Source: Thermomicrobiales bacterium (GTDB lineage Bacteria > Chloroflexota > Chloroflexia > Thermomicrobiales > UBA6265). Taken from it: 6,642 nucleotides of DNA. Made by a program: the position numbers and the translations under genes. The notes beneath the pieces were generated by a model, which made no database searches, was not told the origin of the DNA, and worked only from the letters and a program-made list of their open reading frames with translations. The stretch's first letter is position 1. Each line of letters starts with the position of its first letter. The stretch lies in the NCBI GenBank assembly GCA_030446955.1, contig JAUJMG010000230.1, positions 1 through 6,642 on the forward strand. Direction: 5' to 3'. Positions 1-6,489 of the stretch are shown here, piece after piece.

Positions 1-361
1 CCACCCACGCCGCGGGTTGCCCTCAAATCCACCACTCAGGGGGACACTTACCGCTCTGGAGGTCAAGCGTCCAAGTCGGCGACGCTGGGCTCAGGGGCGT
101 AGCCGAGTGCGAATGCTGGAGCCCGTTGAGCGCTGTTCGGATCGACCGGTGTGGTGTCGAGAGCTCAGATCCGTCTGCGTCGGGTCCGTCCAATCGACCA
201 GGCCGCACTACCCGTATCTCGGAAGCTCGCCGCGGCTGCGCCCGTCTTTGCCGCGCATGGGGCTCCGTCCGGTCGCCGCAACAACACGGGCGCGTGTGCG
301 TGTACCTCCGCAAGGCACGCCCCGACAAGATTCGGGCAAACTGTCTCAGCTCTGATCCGGA
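1..361. other. Left flank without a convincing gene
   Basis: I see no supported gene in this stretch. Open frames exist on both strands, but they are GC-rich chance frames with no recognisable domain, no good ribosome binding site and Arg/Pro/Ser-rich translations typical of wrong-frame reading. A stop codon (TGA, 353-355) closes the frame of the downstream gene just upstream of its start. I find no clear -35/-10 pair before that gene. The first ~55 bases may belong to an insertion sequence end and are listed separately. Confidence 0.6.
20..52. mobile_element. Possible outer end of an IS256-type element
   Basis: The stretch around 29-52 contains CCACCACTC, then a G-run with GGGACA, then ACTTACC. 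This resembles the sequence I remember lying downstream of transposase genes in actinobacterial IS256-family elements (a CACCACTC block, then GGGAC, then ACC). The resemblance is from memory, and no terminal inverted repeat or target duplication can be shown because the window starts here. A broken IS256 transposase at the right edge makes the idea more plausible. It could also be chance. Confidence 0.22.
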
Positions 362-363
362 TT

Positions 364-369
364 GGAGGT
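364..369 (+). promoter_or_regulatory. Ribosome binding site (GGAGGT) for the SGNH gene
   Basis: GGAGGT is a near-perfect Shine-Dalgarno sequence. It ends four bases before the GTG at 374 (five bases if counted from GGAGG). This decides the start. The in-frame TTG at 362 overlaps the motif itself and so cannot be served by it. Confidence 0.8.
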
Positions 370-373
370 CACG

Positions 374-2845
374 GTGACCACATCCATATCACCTCCGGCC
401 TCTCACGGAGGCGCCGGTGGCTCAACTCGTCCAGCGTGGTTTCGGTGGTGGGTACCGGCGGTCTGCGCCGCCGCCAGCCTGCCGCTGATAGTCCTCTTCG
501 GCCCTGATTACGGGAGGCTCCAAGAAGCTCCGGACGCCGACGCCCTCCGTGCCATAGTCGGGGAGGATCGGTGGCGCTACGCCGTTGCCGCCGCCATGGA
601 CGTCGTCTTCGCCGCCTCCTACGGCCTAGCCGCGTTCGCGATCTCGAAGCGGGTCGGTCTCGCTCGATGGGCACCGGTCGCCGTCGTCCTGGGCGCCGTC
701 TTCGACGAAATCGAGAACATCTTTGTGTTCGTCAACGTGCTCTTGGCCGATTCGATTGGCTCCAAGACGGTAGATGCCATGCGTGTATTCGGGCGGCTCA
801 AGACGTGGGCGTTGTGGATAGGCATCCTCGCGCTTTTGGCCGGTGCCGCGTTGCGGTTGTGGCGGGGGCGCGACGACCCGGTTACCGTGCCTGAGGAGAC
901 ACGGCGCAACGGCGCGCTGGCCCTGTGGTTCACGCTGCTCGTCTTGGCGCTAGCCGTGTTCGCCGGCGCCGTCCGCATCGATGCGCCAGCGCTGGCACTC
1001 GTCGCGCTGGGACTGGCGTGCATCTATGCTCTCGGCCGCCTCTCTGCCGCCGACCGGCGGGCCACTGAGAACTTGCCGGAGGACCGGCGAGAGGGCCGCT
1101 TGGCCATGGTCTTTGTGCTGGTGGCGCTGATCGCCATCACCTTCATGGCAGCGTCGGTCGTCGCCGACGTCCCCGACGAATGGGGGTTCGCCGCCCTCGG
1201 GGCGGCGCTGTACGCCCTAGTCCGAAGCGTCGACCACGCCCGTCGCCGGCTGTGGGGATTCTGGCGCCTCCGCGTCGCACTCCTGATCACAGCAGTGGTC
1301 GGCGTGGTGGTAACGCTGGCGCCCATCGACTGGGTGCGCGTGGTCGGTGCGGGCGTAACCGTTTTGGCCGGCGCTGCTGCGGTCGAGCTGTGGTCGGCGT
1401 CTTTCCCGCCGAAACTTAGCGAGAACCGGCTAGCGGCCGGTATCGCCGGCGTCGCCCTGCTCGCCGGCGTGACTGTCCTCCTCCTCTTCGTCAACCACGA
1501 CCCTGTAATCACCTCCATCGTGGTCGCCGCGGTCGGCGTGGCTACGGCGCTGTTGATCACCTCGAACGACATGCCGATTCTCCTGGGCGTGCTGCTGCTG
1601 GCGACGCTGTGGTCGAGCGTGCCCCGCGATGCAACCCTCCCCGCTGGACAGGAGCTAGCGCGCGGCCAGCCCTACTTCGCGGTGCTCGGCGACTCCTACA
1701 TCTCCGGCGAGGGAACGGACACTTACTTCCAGGGAACGAACACGACGGAGGAGGACGGAAACCAGTGTCGTCGGTCACCCGACGCCTGGCCCATCCTCCT
1801 CAACCCACCACAGACCCACGACACCGGTGCCCTCCTCGGCGTGCCCGAGCGCGTAGCGAACTGGGCGTGCTCGGGCGCGGTAACCGCCGACATCCGCCAA
1901 GTGGGCGACAACTCCGACGGTCGCGATGAGCCCGAACAGCTCGCAGCGCTTAAGAAGGATATGAAGAGATTTGGTCCCCCGTCCTTCGTGCTGGTGGGCA
2001 TCGGGGGCAACGACGCGCAGTTCGCCGACATCGGCGCGGCCTGCGCCCTTCCCGGCGACTGCGCGGACTTTCTCGAACACGTAGAGAATGCGCGGCTAAG
2101 CGCAGTCGCCGACGAGGTCGCCCGCACCCACGCCGAGATCCGTATCGCCGTCGGGCCTGACGTGCCCGTCATCGCCGTGCCGTACCCGAAGCCTCTCTAT
2201 GTCGGCGAGTTTTGCCGCGGGGTGCTGCTTAGTGAAGCCGATATCGTGGCCATTAACCGCTTCGCCGCTGCGCTGAACGGCGAGATCGAACGCGCGGTTT
2301 GGGCCGTGGGCGCCCGGTACATGGACACCATTCAGGACGGCCTGGCCGATAGCGCAGCGCAGCTGTGCGAACCCAACGAACGGTCGGGTCTCAACTTCGC
2401 CGACTTCAATCCGAAGGCGGGCAGCCTGTGGTCCGCGCTCAACCCGAAGAACTGGACGCACAACTTCGTGCACCCAAACGAGGGCGGCCACGCCGCGCTC
2501 CGGGCGGCAGCGCTCCGGTGGTTCACGGAGAACCACTGCGTGCTGAAAGGGGCGTGCGAACCGGTGTCAATCACCGCGGAGATACGCCGCCTGGCCAACG
2601 AGAATGTCAAGCTGCCTGGCGACGTGGAGAACAACGCCGTCGCTGCGGTGGCCGACGTGGTGCCGCTCGCCGTGTTCGTGCTCGGATTGCTCACCGCTGC
2701 GTGGTGGCTTCTCATCACCGCCGTATTGGGATGGCAGGGTGTGGTGCGGCGGGACGCCGTGGTCCTCGTACGGCCACGGCCGCGCTCATCGATCGAGCGC
2801 ACGGTCCAGCTCACCAGCCCGGGAGACGACCCGATGGATGGATAG
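374..2845 (+). CDS. Polytopic membrane protein with extracytoplasmic SGNH/GDSL hydrolase domain
   Basis: Predicted serine hydrolase (esterase, lipase or deacylase class; substrate unknown) of about 823 residues. GTG 374 is chosen over in-frame TTG 362 because GGAGGT lies just upstream. Residues 1-415 form about 13 hydrophobic helices, near 25-43, 68-90, 100-124, 144-162, 180-200, 203-221, 244-265, 271-284, 298-316, 320-339, 354-373, 377-396 and 399-415. The hydrolase domain spans about 430-725, and a 14th helix (759-786) leads to an Arg-rich tail. Arg/Lys-rich loops alternate so that both termini are cytoplasmic and the hydrolase is outside. SGNH blocks: GDSYISGEG with nucleophile Ser441; ACSGA (498-502) carrying the oxyanion Gly; GGND (544-547); HPNEGGH with catalytic His700. 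The usual Asp three residues before that His is Asn697. Eight cysteines (465, 499, 557, 563, 614, 665, 722, 728) suggest four disulfides, fitting export. An acidic DEIEN motif (111-115) sits within helix 3. The membrane part does not resemble the OafA-type acyltransferase domain I know. No family name is assigned to it. Fold call firm, role unknown. Confidence 0.9.
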   Translation: MTTSISPPASHGGAGGSTRPAWFRWWVPAVCAAASLPLIVLFGPDYGRLQEAPDADALRAIVGEDRWRYAVAAAMDVVFAASYGLAAFAISKRVGLARWAPVAVVLGAVFDEIENIFVFVNVLLADSIGSKTVDAMRVFGRLKTWALWIGILALLAGAALRLWRGRDDPVTVPEETRRNGALALWFTLLVLALAVFAGAVRIDAPALALVALGLACIYALGRLSAADRRATENLPEDRREGRLAMVFVLVALIAITFMAASVVADVPDEWGFAALGAALYALVRSVDHARRRLWGFWRLRVALLITAVVGVVVTLAPIDWVRVVGAGVTVLAGAAAVELWSASFPPKLSENRLAAGIAGVALLAGVTVLLLFVNHDPVITSIVVAAVGVATALLITSNDMPILLGVLLLATLWSSVPRDATLPAGQELARGQPYFAVLGDSYISGEGTDTYFQGTNTTEEDGNQCRRSPDAWPILLNPPQTHDTGALLGVPERVANWACSGAVTADIRQVGDNSDGRDEPEQLAALKKDMKRFGPPSFVLVGIGGNDAQFADIGAACALPGDCADFLEHVENARLSAVADEVARTHAEIRIAVGPDVPVIAVPYPKPLYVGEFCRGVLLSEADIVAINRFAAALNGEIERAVWAVGARYMDTIQDGLADSAAQLCEPNERSGLNFADFNPKAGSLWSALNPKNWTHNFVHPNEGGHAALRAAALRWFTENHCVLKGACEPVSITAEIRRLANENVKLPGDVENNAVAAVADVVPLAVFVLGLLTAAWWLLITAVLGWQGVVRRDAVVLVRPRPRSSIERTVQLTSPGDDPMDG

Positions 2846-2905
2846 CAGTGCAAAGATTGCCTGGCGAGACCCCCCGTCACGCCGCCGCCGCTCACACGAT
2901 CCACC

Positions 2906-2919
2906 GGCCTTCCAAGGCC
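2906..2919 (+). terminator. Weak hairpin downstream of the SGNH gene
   Basis: GGCCT, loop TCCA, AGGCC gives a perfect five-pair stem about 60 bases after the stop codon. No U-tract follows, so intrinsic termination would be weak. It is the only hairpin near the end of the gene that I can point to and may be chance. Confidence 0.2.
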
Positions 2920-3397
2920 CATGTCGCCCGCCGTCCTCAGCGTTCGACATGAAAATGCTCAGCTCTCGAGTCGCCACGCCCAAGCTGCGCCATGCCGATC
3001 TGCGGACGGCCGTTCCGAGAATTAGGCATGCTTCGTCACCGTGTGCTGACTACACCAGAACTGGCGGTCTACCCCGGGCCGGCGCCTTTTAGCTTAGAAG
3101 CTGCTGGGGTGCCGTCCGTAACGGCACGAGGGCACCGAGCGGTAACGCTCCGGAGTCCGCTGGTGGCGACGGCGAGCGAACTCGTGCGGTCGAGCCGCTC
3201 GGCCTCGCCGGTGCCTTCCGGCCGCCGACGGGTGGCGATCGCGGCAGCGACGCTGCAGCGGGGACCGGAGCTCAGCAAACGGGCGTGGGAATGCCGCGGT
3301 GATCGCGAGGTAGGCCGAAAACCGCCTTCAGCAAGAGGAAAAGCGGCTGCAGCGCTCCGACTCCCGGTCTGACACCCCGTAGAACGTGCTGGGCCAG

Positions 3398-3411
3398 CAG
3401 CGGCGCCGCTG
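3398..3411. repeat. 14-bp perfect palindrome
   Basis: CAGCGGCGCCGCTG is its own reverse complement. Flanking GCCAG (3393-3397 region) and CTGGC can also pair in an alternative hairpin. It could be a binding site for a dimeric regulator or part of an RNA hairpin, but GC-rich palindromes of this length also arise by chance. No gene start lies close by. Confidence 0.25.
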
Positions 3412-3473
3412 GCACCGTTGGGGGATGCGAATAACGCCCCCGTCGTGACGGGTCGAGCGCCTTAAAGTCCTAG

Positions 3474-3750
3474 TCACAGAAAGAGCACACCCGGTGGGCC
3501 GACGAAAAGGCCGTCGCACAGTGCCTTGGCGCATCCGCAGGCGTCCCACAGCAGGTTCAGATCGTCGGCGTCGACTCTCATCTGGCGAGTCTGCCAATTA
3601 GCCAGGTCAACGGTGGATTCTCCCGATCACCAACTAGGAGAGGTCCTGAAGTATTCGCCAGTGCATGCACCCACGAAAGGACCTTCCGTCCCAACACTCG
3701 CAGGGCGTTGGCGCACAGCAGCGTGTGGCACCACCGTGCCGTCTGGATGG
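3474..3750 (-). pseudogene. Possible decayed coding remnant, unidentified
   Basis: On the minus strand, the part nearest 3474 reads as about 50 codons that look coding. From about 3624 down to the TGA at 3476-3474 the codons are mostly GC-ending, and the peptide includes MRVDADDLNLLWDACG. An ATG at 3581-3579 would give 35 residues, with no ribosome binding site. An in-frame TGA lies upstream near 3627. Beyond it, a different frame (about 3750-3640) looks the more natural, reading TLLCANALRVLGRKVLSWVH. This fits a gene broken by a frameshift and a stop, but I do not recognise the protein. A plus-strand frame through the same bases is longer and less protein-like. Judged by eye from codon bias only. 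Confidence 0.25.
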
Positions 3751-3891
3751 TTCAAAACTTTGGCGCAACGTTAGAGCTGCATCTGCTCCGTCGGCGGCTA
3801 AAAACAGCCGAACGATATTTCAGGCCGCATTCGCCTGCGGTCACACTACCCGTCCGATACCCGACGTCCATCACTGGCTGGGCATCGGGGG

Positions 3892-3897
3892 TAGGCT
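3892..3897 (+). promoter_or_regulatory. Possible -10 element (TAGGCT) of the patatin-like gene
   Basis: TAGGCT fits the TANNNT -10 pattern of actinobacterial housekeeping promoters. It ends seven bases before the GTG at 3905, the distance at which transcription would begin on or next to that codon, giving a leaderless message. I see no good -35 match at the expected spacing, which is common for such promoters but keeps confidence low. Confidence 0.35.
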
Positions 3898-3945
3898 ATG
3901 ACGCGTGAATCCTCAGCCGGCGGAGGGGATCGCGGTGGTGCCTGA
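3898..3945 (+). CDS. Possible 15-codon leader peptide overlapping the patatin gene start
   Basis: An ATG at 3898, with GGGGG five to seven bases upstream, opens a frame of 15 codons ending in TGA at 3943-3945. It would encode a Gly/Ser/Arg-rich peptide. Its stop falls a few bases after the GTG codons at 3935 and 3938 of the main gene, in another frame. This geometry allows re-initiation or translational coupling. It is very short and could be chance, and it cannot be read from a message that begins at 3905. Confidence 0.2.
   Translation: MTRESSAGGGDRGGA
3922..3928 (+). promoter_or_regulatory. Ribosome binding site (GGAGGGG) inside the longest patatin-like frame
   Basis: GGAGGGG lies six bases before GTG 3935 and nine before GTG 3938, both in the main frame. 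It is the best Shine-Dalgarno in the area and favours one of these codons over GTG 3905, whose own upstream match is only a distant G-run near 3887-3891. Confidence 0.6.
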
Positions 3946-6352
3946 GGGCGAAACCGCAGGCGGGCAAGGGAAAGTCGGAATTTGTTTATCCGGCGGCGGC
4001 CTTCGTGCTTCCGCCTTCGGATTAGGTGCTTTGGAAGCGCTACAGAAGAGGCGTGGGCTCTTGAAGGGGCCACGGCACGCCGCCTTCCTTGCGGCAGTTT
4101 CCGGAGGGTCGTACACTGCCGGCGCCTTCGCCATGGTGTGCGCCGGTGCGGCCGGCCAACCGCAGTCCGTGGATGAAGAGAATATTGCCCGAGCTTTGGC
4201 CGTTCAGTTGGGTCGCCCAGTCCGTGCCTCCGATTTGGATGCCCTACGCGGGGAAGGGCCAGCCGGCCATCCTAGCCACTTCGTAACGAGCCAGGAAGGG
4301 AGAACGGCCCGCGAATCAATGAGCCTGCTTCACGGCCCGTTTCTGATCGCCTCGTCAGTGCTCCAATGGCGACGTAAGACGCGCCAGCAGGCTGCCGATT
4401 TGGAGGGCGGTCGCGTGGAGGTTCCTTGGTATGCCGCGCCCAACGCGACCGGCGAGCCTCACTTGGATGAGTGGAAGACCGTCCAGCCAGACGATCCGCT
4501 GGCGCCTGGGTCTCCCGAGGTAAGACACATTCGCCGCCATACCCGATACCTCGTCGACCGGGGCGGGGCGCCCGTGGTAGCGCTGATCTTTGTCCTGTCC
4601 CTTCTGTGGAACCTGGTCGTGATCTTCAGCGTCGCGTCCGCAGCGGGGGCACCCATAGGTGCCATGTTGGGCCTAGCGACCGATCCGGTCCAAGGTAGCG
4701 AGCGTATCGGCCTATCCGACATGAGCTTCGAATGGTGGCTTGGCTTTGCCCTCGCATTGCTGGTCGCAGTCGGACTCTTGGCCGACGGAGCGCAGCGCGA
4801 AGGCACAACAGAACATGCTCCCCTGGCATCGCTTCGCGGTAGGGCTCTCGCCGCGCTTAGTCTTTTTGGTGGGGTCGTGATCCCTGCTTGCGTCCTATGG
4901 GCGAGGAACCGCCTTGTTGAGCCAAACGGCACCGAGGCGATCCTGAACTTCGGACGGACGATATTGCTGGGCGCAGCATTGCTCTGCGTCATAGCGCTCG
5001 CTGCGTGGTTGGCACTTGGGACGGCAGACCGATCGAGCCGGACAGGGCCGGCCACCAGCGGTCGGCGCGTCCTGTCCTTGCTTCGATCTCTTGCGTTGGC
5101 GGTCCTCCGGCTCGCGGCCACCGTACTGCTTCCGATGACCTTGCTCGCGACAACTGTTTCCGCGGCGACGGTGTCAATGGGTGCCGTCGATGGGATGTGG
5201 TCGGCGGCGTCGCTGTTTTGGTTCGCACTTCCAACTGTCGTCCTGATCGTGGCCAAGCGGTGGGGGGCCAACGGATGGGCCCTGCATCGCCCGTATCGCC
5301 GACGCCTGTTCAGCTGCTTCGGTATGCTTCGCCAGCAGCGCGTCGTCGACGGAACTGTTCAGACGCGGGCTCAGCCCCGCCATCCGGGCCTTGAGCCCCT
5401 GCTGTCGGCCTGTCATCCCCCGGATACCCCCGAACTGCTCATCTGTGCTACCGCAAATGTATCCGACGTGGGTGCCACACCCGCTGGCACGCAGGCCCTA
5501 TCATTCATTTTTGGGCCCGAGTATGTCGAAGTGTCTGGCGAATCCGGGGCTGGTTTCAAGACCGCCGACCTTGAGGCAGCACTCGACGTGAACGCCCACA
5601 AGGCGTCGATTCCACTGACTCTGCCTGCTGCGGTGGCTGTAACAGGCGCAGCAATCGCGCCAGCTATGGGAAAGATGACTGTAGCTCCTCTCCGAGCACT
5701 TATGACCGCGCTGAACATGCGGCTCGGATTGTGGCTTCCTAACCCCCTTGACCCCGGTATGCGCACGAAAGTTCTGGAGGCGGCGCGGCCGAGTAGTCGT
5801 CCTCTGCGTGTACGCCCGGGGCCACTGTATTTGTTTCGAGAGATGTTCGGCATGCTGCGCCGCCAGTCGCCGTTCTTATACGTGAGTGACGGTGGCCATA
5901 GTGAGAACCTGGGTCTTGTCGAGCTCTTCCGCCGCGAGTGTGACGAGATTTGGTGTATCGACGCATCGGGCGATCCGCCCGGTTCTGCGCTGACCATCGC
6001 AGACGCCTTGATCGCCGCAAGTGGGGAGCTCGGTGTGGAATGCGATCTGGACCTGTCTGTTTTCGAAGTGGACCCTAGCGCGTCTGAAGGACGCGCGTTG
6101 CGAGTCAAGAGCGTGCATGCGCAGCAGTCCTTTGTCCAACCGCGGCGTGATGGCGTGCTGTCCAAGGGCGTCCTACACGTTATTAAGTTGGGCGTCGGGC
6201 CAATGACCCCTTCATCTCTTCGCGCGTACCAGCGTCGTCGTCCCACCTTTCCATATGACTCCACCAGTCATCAGGTCTACGACGCCGAGTTATTCGACGC
6301 CTATCGCTTACTCGGCTACTCGTCGGCGGAGACGGCGTTGACATGTGACTAG
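3935..6352 (+). CDS. Membrane-embedded patatin-like phospholipase
   Basis: Predicted lipid acyl hydrolase of the patatin/cPLA2 superfamily, about 805 residues from GTG 3935; in-frame GTG 3905 would add ten. The oxyanion loop GGGLR is at 20-24. The nucleophile elbow reads A-V-S-G-G-S with Ser56, so Ala replaces the first Gly of G-x-S-x-G. A soluble N-terminal part runs to about 205. Six predicted helices follow (211-236, 266-283, 303-323, 340-361, 384-414, 421-440). The soluble C-terminal part carries GAAIAPAMG (571-579), LGLWLPNP (597-604) and DGGHSENLGL (652-661) with catalytic Asp652. Similar A-x-SP-x-MG and DGGHFENLG blocks are, as I recall, hallmarks of a bacterial group of large membrane-spanning patatin-like proteins. 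There is no signal peptide. Arg-rich loops before helix 1 and after helix 6 put both catalytic halves in the cytoplasm, where an even helix number lets them meet. The likely substrate is a phospholipid or other membrane lipid, but the actual lipid and physiological role are unknown. It is followed by an inverted-repeat cluster and transposase debris. Confidence 0.9.
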   Translation: MVPEGETAGGQGKVGICLSGGGLRASAFGLGALEALQKRRGLLKGPRHAAFLAAVSGGSYTAGAFAMVCAGAAGQPQSVDEENIARALAVQLGRPVRASDLDALRGEGPAGHPSHFVTSQEGRTARESMSLLHGPFLIASSVLQWRRKTRQQAADLEGGRVEVPWYAAPNATGEPHLDEWKTVQPDDPLAPGSPEVRHIRRHTRYLVDRGGAPVVALIFVLSLLWNLVVIFSVASAAGAPIGAMLGLATDPVQGSERIGLSDMSFEWWLGFALALLVAVGLLADGAQREGTTEHAPLASLRGRALAALSLFGGVVIPACVLWARNRLVEPNGTEAILNFGRTILLGAALLCVIALAAWLALGTADRSSRTGPATSGRRVLSLLRSLALAVLRLAATVLLPMTLLATTVSAATVSMGAVDGMWSAASLFWFALPTVVLIVAKRWGANGWALHRPYRRRLFSCFGMLRQQRVVDGTVQTRAQPRHPGLEPLLSACHPPDTPELLICATANVSDVGATPAGTQALSFIFGPEYVEVSGESGAGFKTADLEAALDVNAHKASIPLTLPAAVAVTGAAIAPAMGKMTVAPLRALMTALNMRLGLWLPNPLDPGMRTKVLEAARPSSRPLRVRPGPLYLFREMFGMLRRQSPFLYVSDGGHSENLGLVELFRRECDEIWCIDASGDPPGSALTIADALIAASGELGVECDLDLSVFEVDPSASEGRALRVKSVHAQQSFVQPRRDGVLSKGVLHVIKLGVGPMTPSSLRAYQRRRPTFPYDSTSHQVYDAELFDAYRLLGYSSAETALTCD

Positions 6353-6355
6353 ACG

Positions 6356-6422
6356 TTCAGGCGGGTGCCATCGACGGCGCGGAGAGGCTTAGGCACCGAG
6401 GCGCCCAATCACGGCGCCTGAA
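6356..6422 (+). terminator. Nested inverted repeats after the patatin-like gene; possible terminator
   Basis: Four bases after the TAG stop begins an 8-bp arm TTCAGGCG (6356-6363), whose complement CGCCTGAA lies at 6415-6422. Directly inside, GGTGCC (6364-6369) pairs with GGCACC (6392-6397). A competing hairpin, AGGCGCC (6399-6405), loop CAATCAC, GGCGCCT (6413-6419), is also perfect and shares bases with the outer arm, so the two folds exclude each other. No U-tract follows. Placement at the gene end suggests transcript-end formation or 3' protection. An insertion-sequence end is another reading. Confidence 0.45.
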
Positions 6423-6489
6423 TGGGTGGGTCAGGTTACTATCCGGGGTCCCGGTCACTCCCGACCAGCGGGGGCACGCTGACACAAGC

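Larger units (their letters stand above)
2846..3904. other. Long intergenic gap, about 1.06 kb
   Basis: There is no convincing intact gene here. Several open frames of 65-126 codons occur on both strands, but they lack good ribosome binding sites and recognisable motifs and overlap each other freely. The plus-strand frame from 2992 is the longest (126 codons), and its Arg/Ala/Ser/Pro-rich translation looks like chance. Contents worth marking are a short hairpin at 2906-2919, a GNRA-type hairpin at 3137-3150 (GAGCG, loop GTAA, CGCTC), a 14-bp palindrome at 3398-3411, a possible decayed minus-strand coding remnant at 3474-3750, and a promoter-like hexamer at 3892. A gap this long in a GC-rich genome suggests lost genes or an unrecognised RNA. 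Confidence 0.55.

Noticed and set aside
1024..1572. Long minus-strand frame opposite the SGNH gene's membrane region
   Set aside because: It mirrors the GC-biased codons of the real gene. The translation is Thr/Ala/Arg/Ser-rich with no domain, and the plus-strand helices are clearly genuine.
2992..3372. Plus-strand open frame of 126 codons in the intergenic gap
   Set aside because: No ribosome binding site, no recognisable motif, Arg/Ala/Ser/Pro-rich translation, and overlap with similarly open frames on the other strand.
3740..3790. Possible tRNA-like stretch with a GGTTCAAA motif near 3749
   Set aside because: No matching acceptor or anticodon stems could be laid out around it.
4459..5271. 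Minus-strand frame of 270 codons opposite the patatin-like gene
   Set aside because: Shadow of the plus-strand coding frame: low-complexity Ala/Ser/Arg/Thr translation and no start signal.
5413..6264. Minus-strand frame of 283 codons opposite the C-terminal patatin half
   Set aside because: The plus strand here carries the conserved DGGHSENLGL and LGLWLPNP blocks, and the minus frame has no motif.
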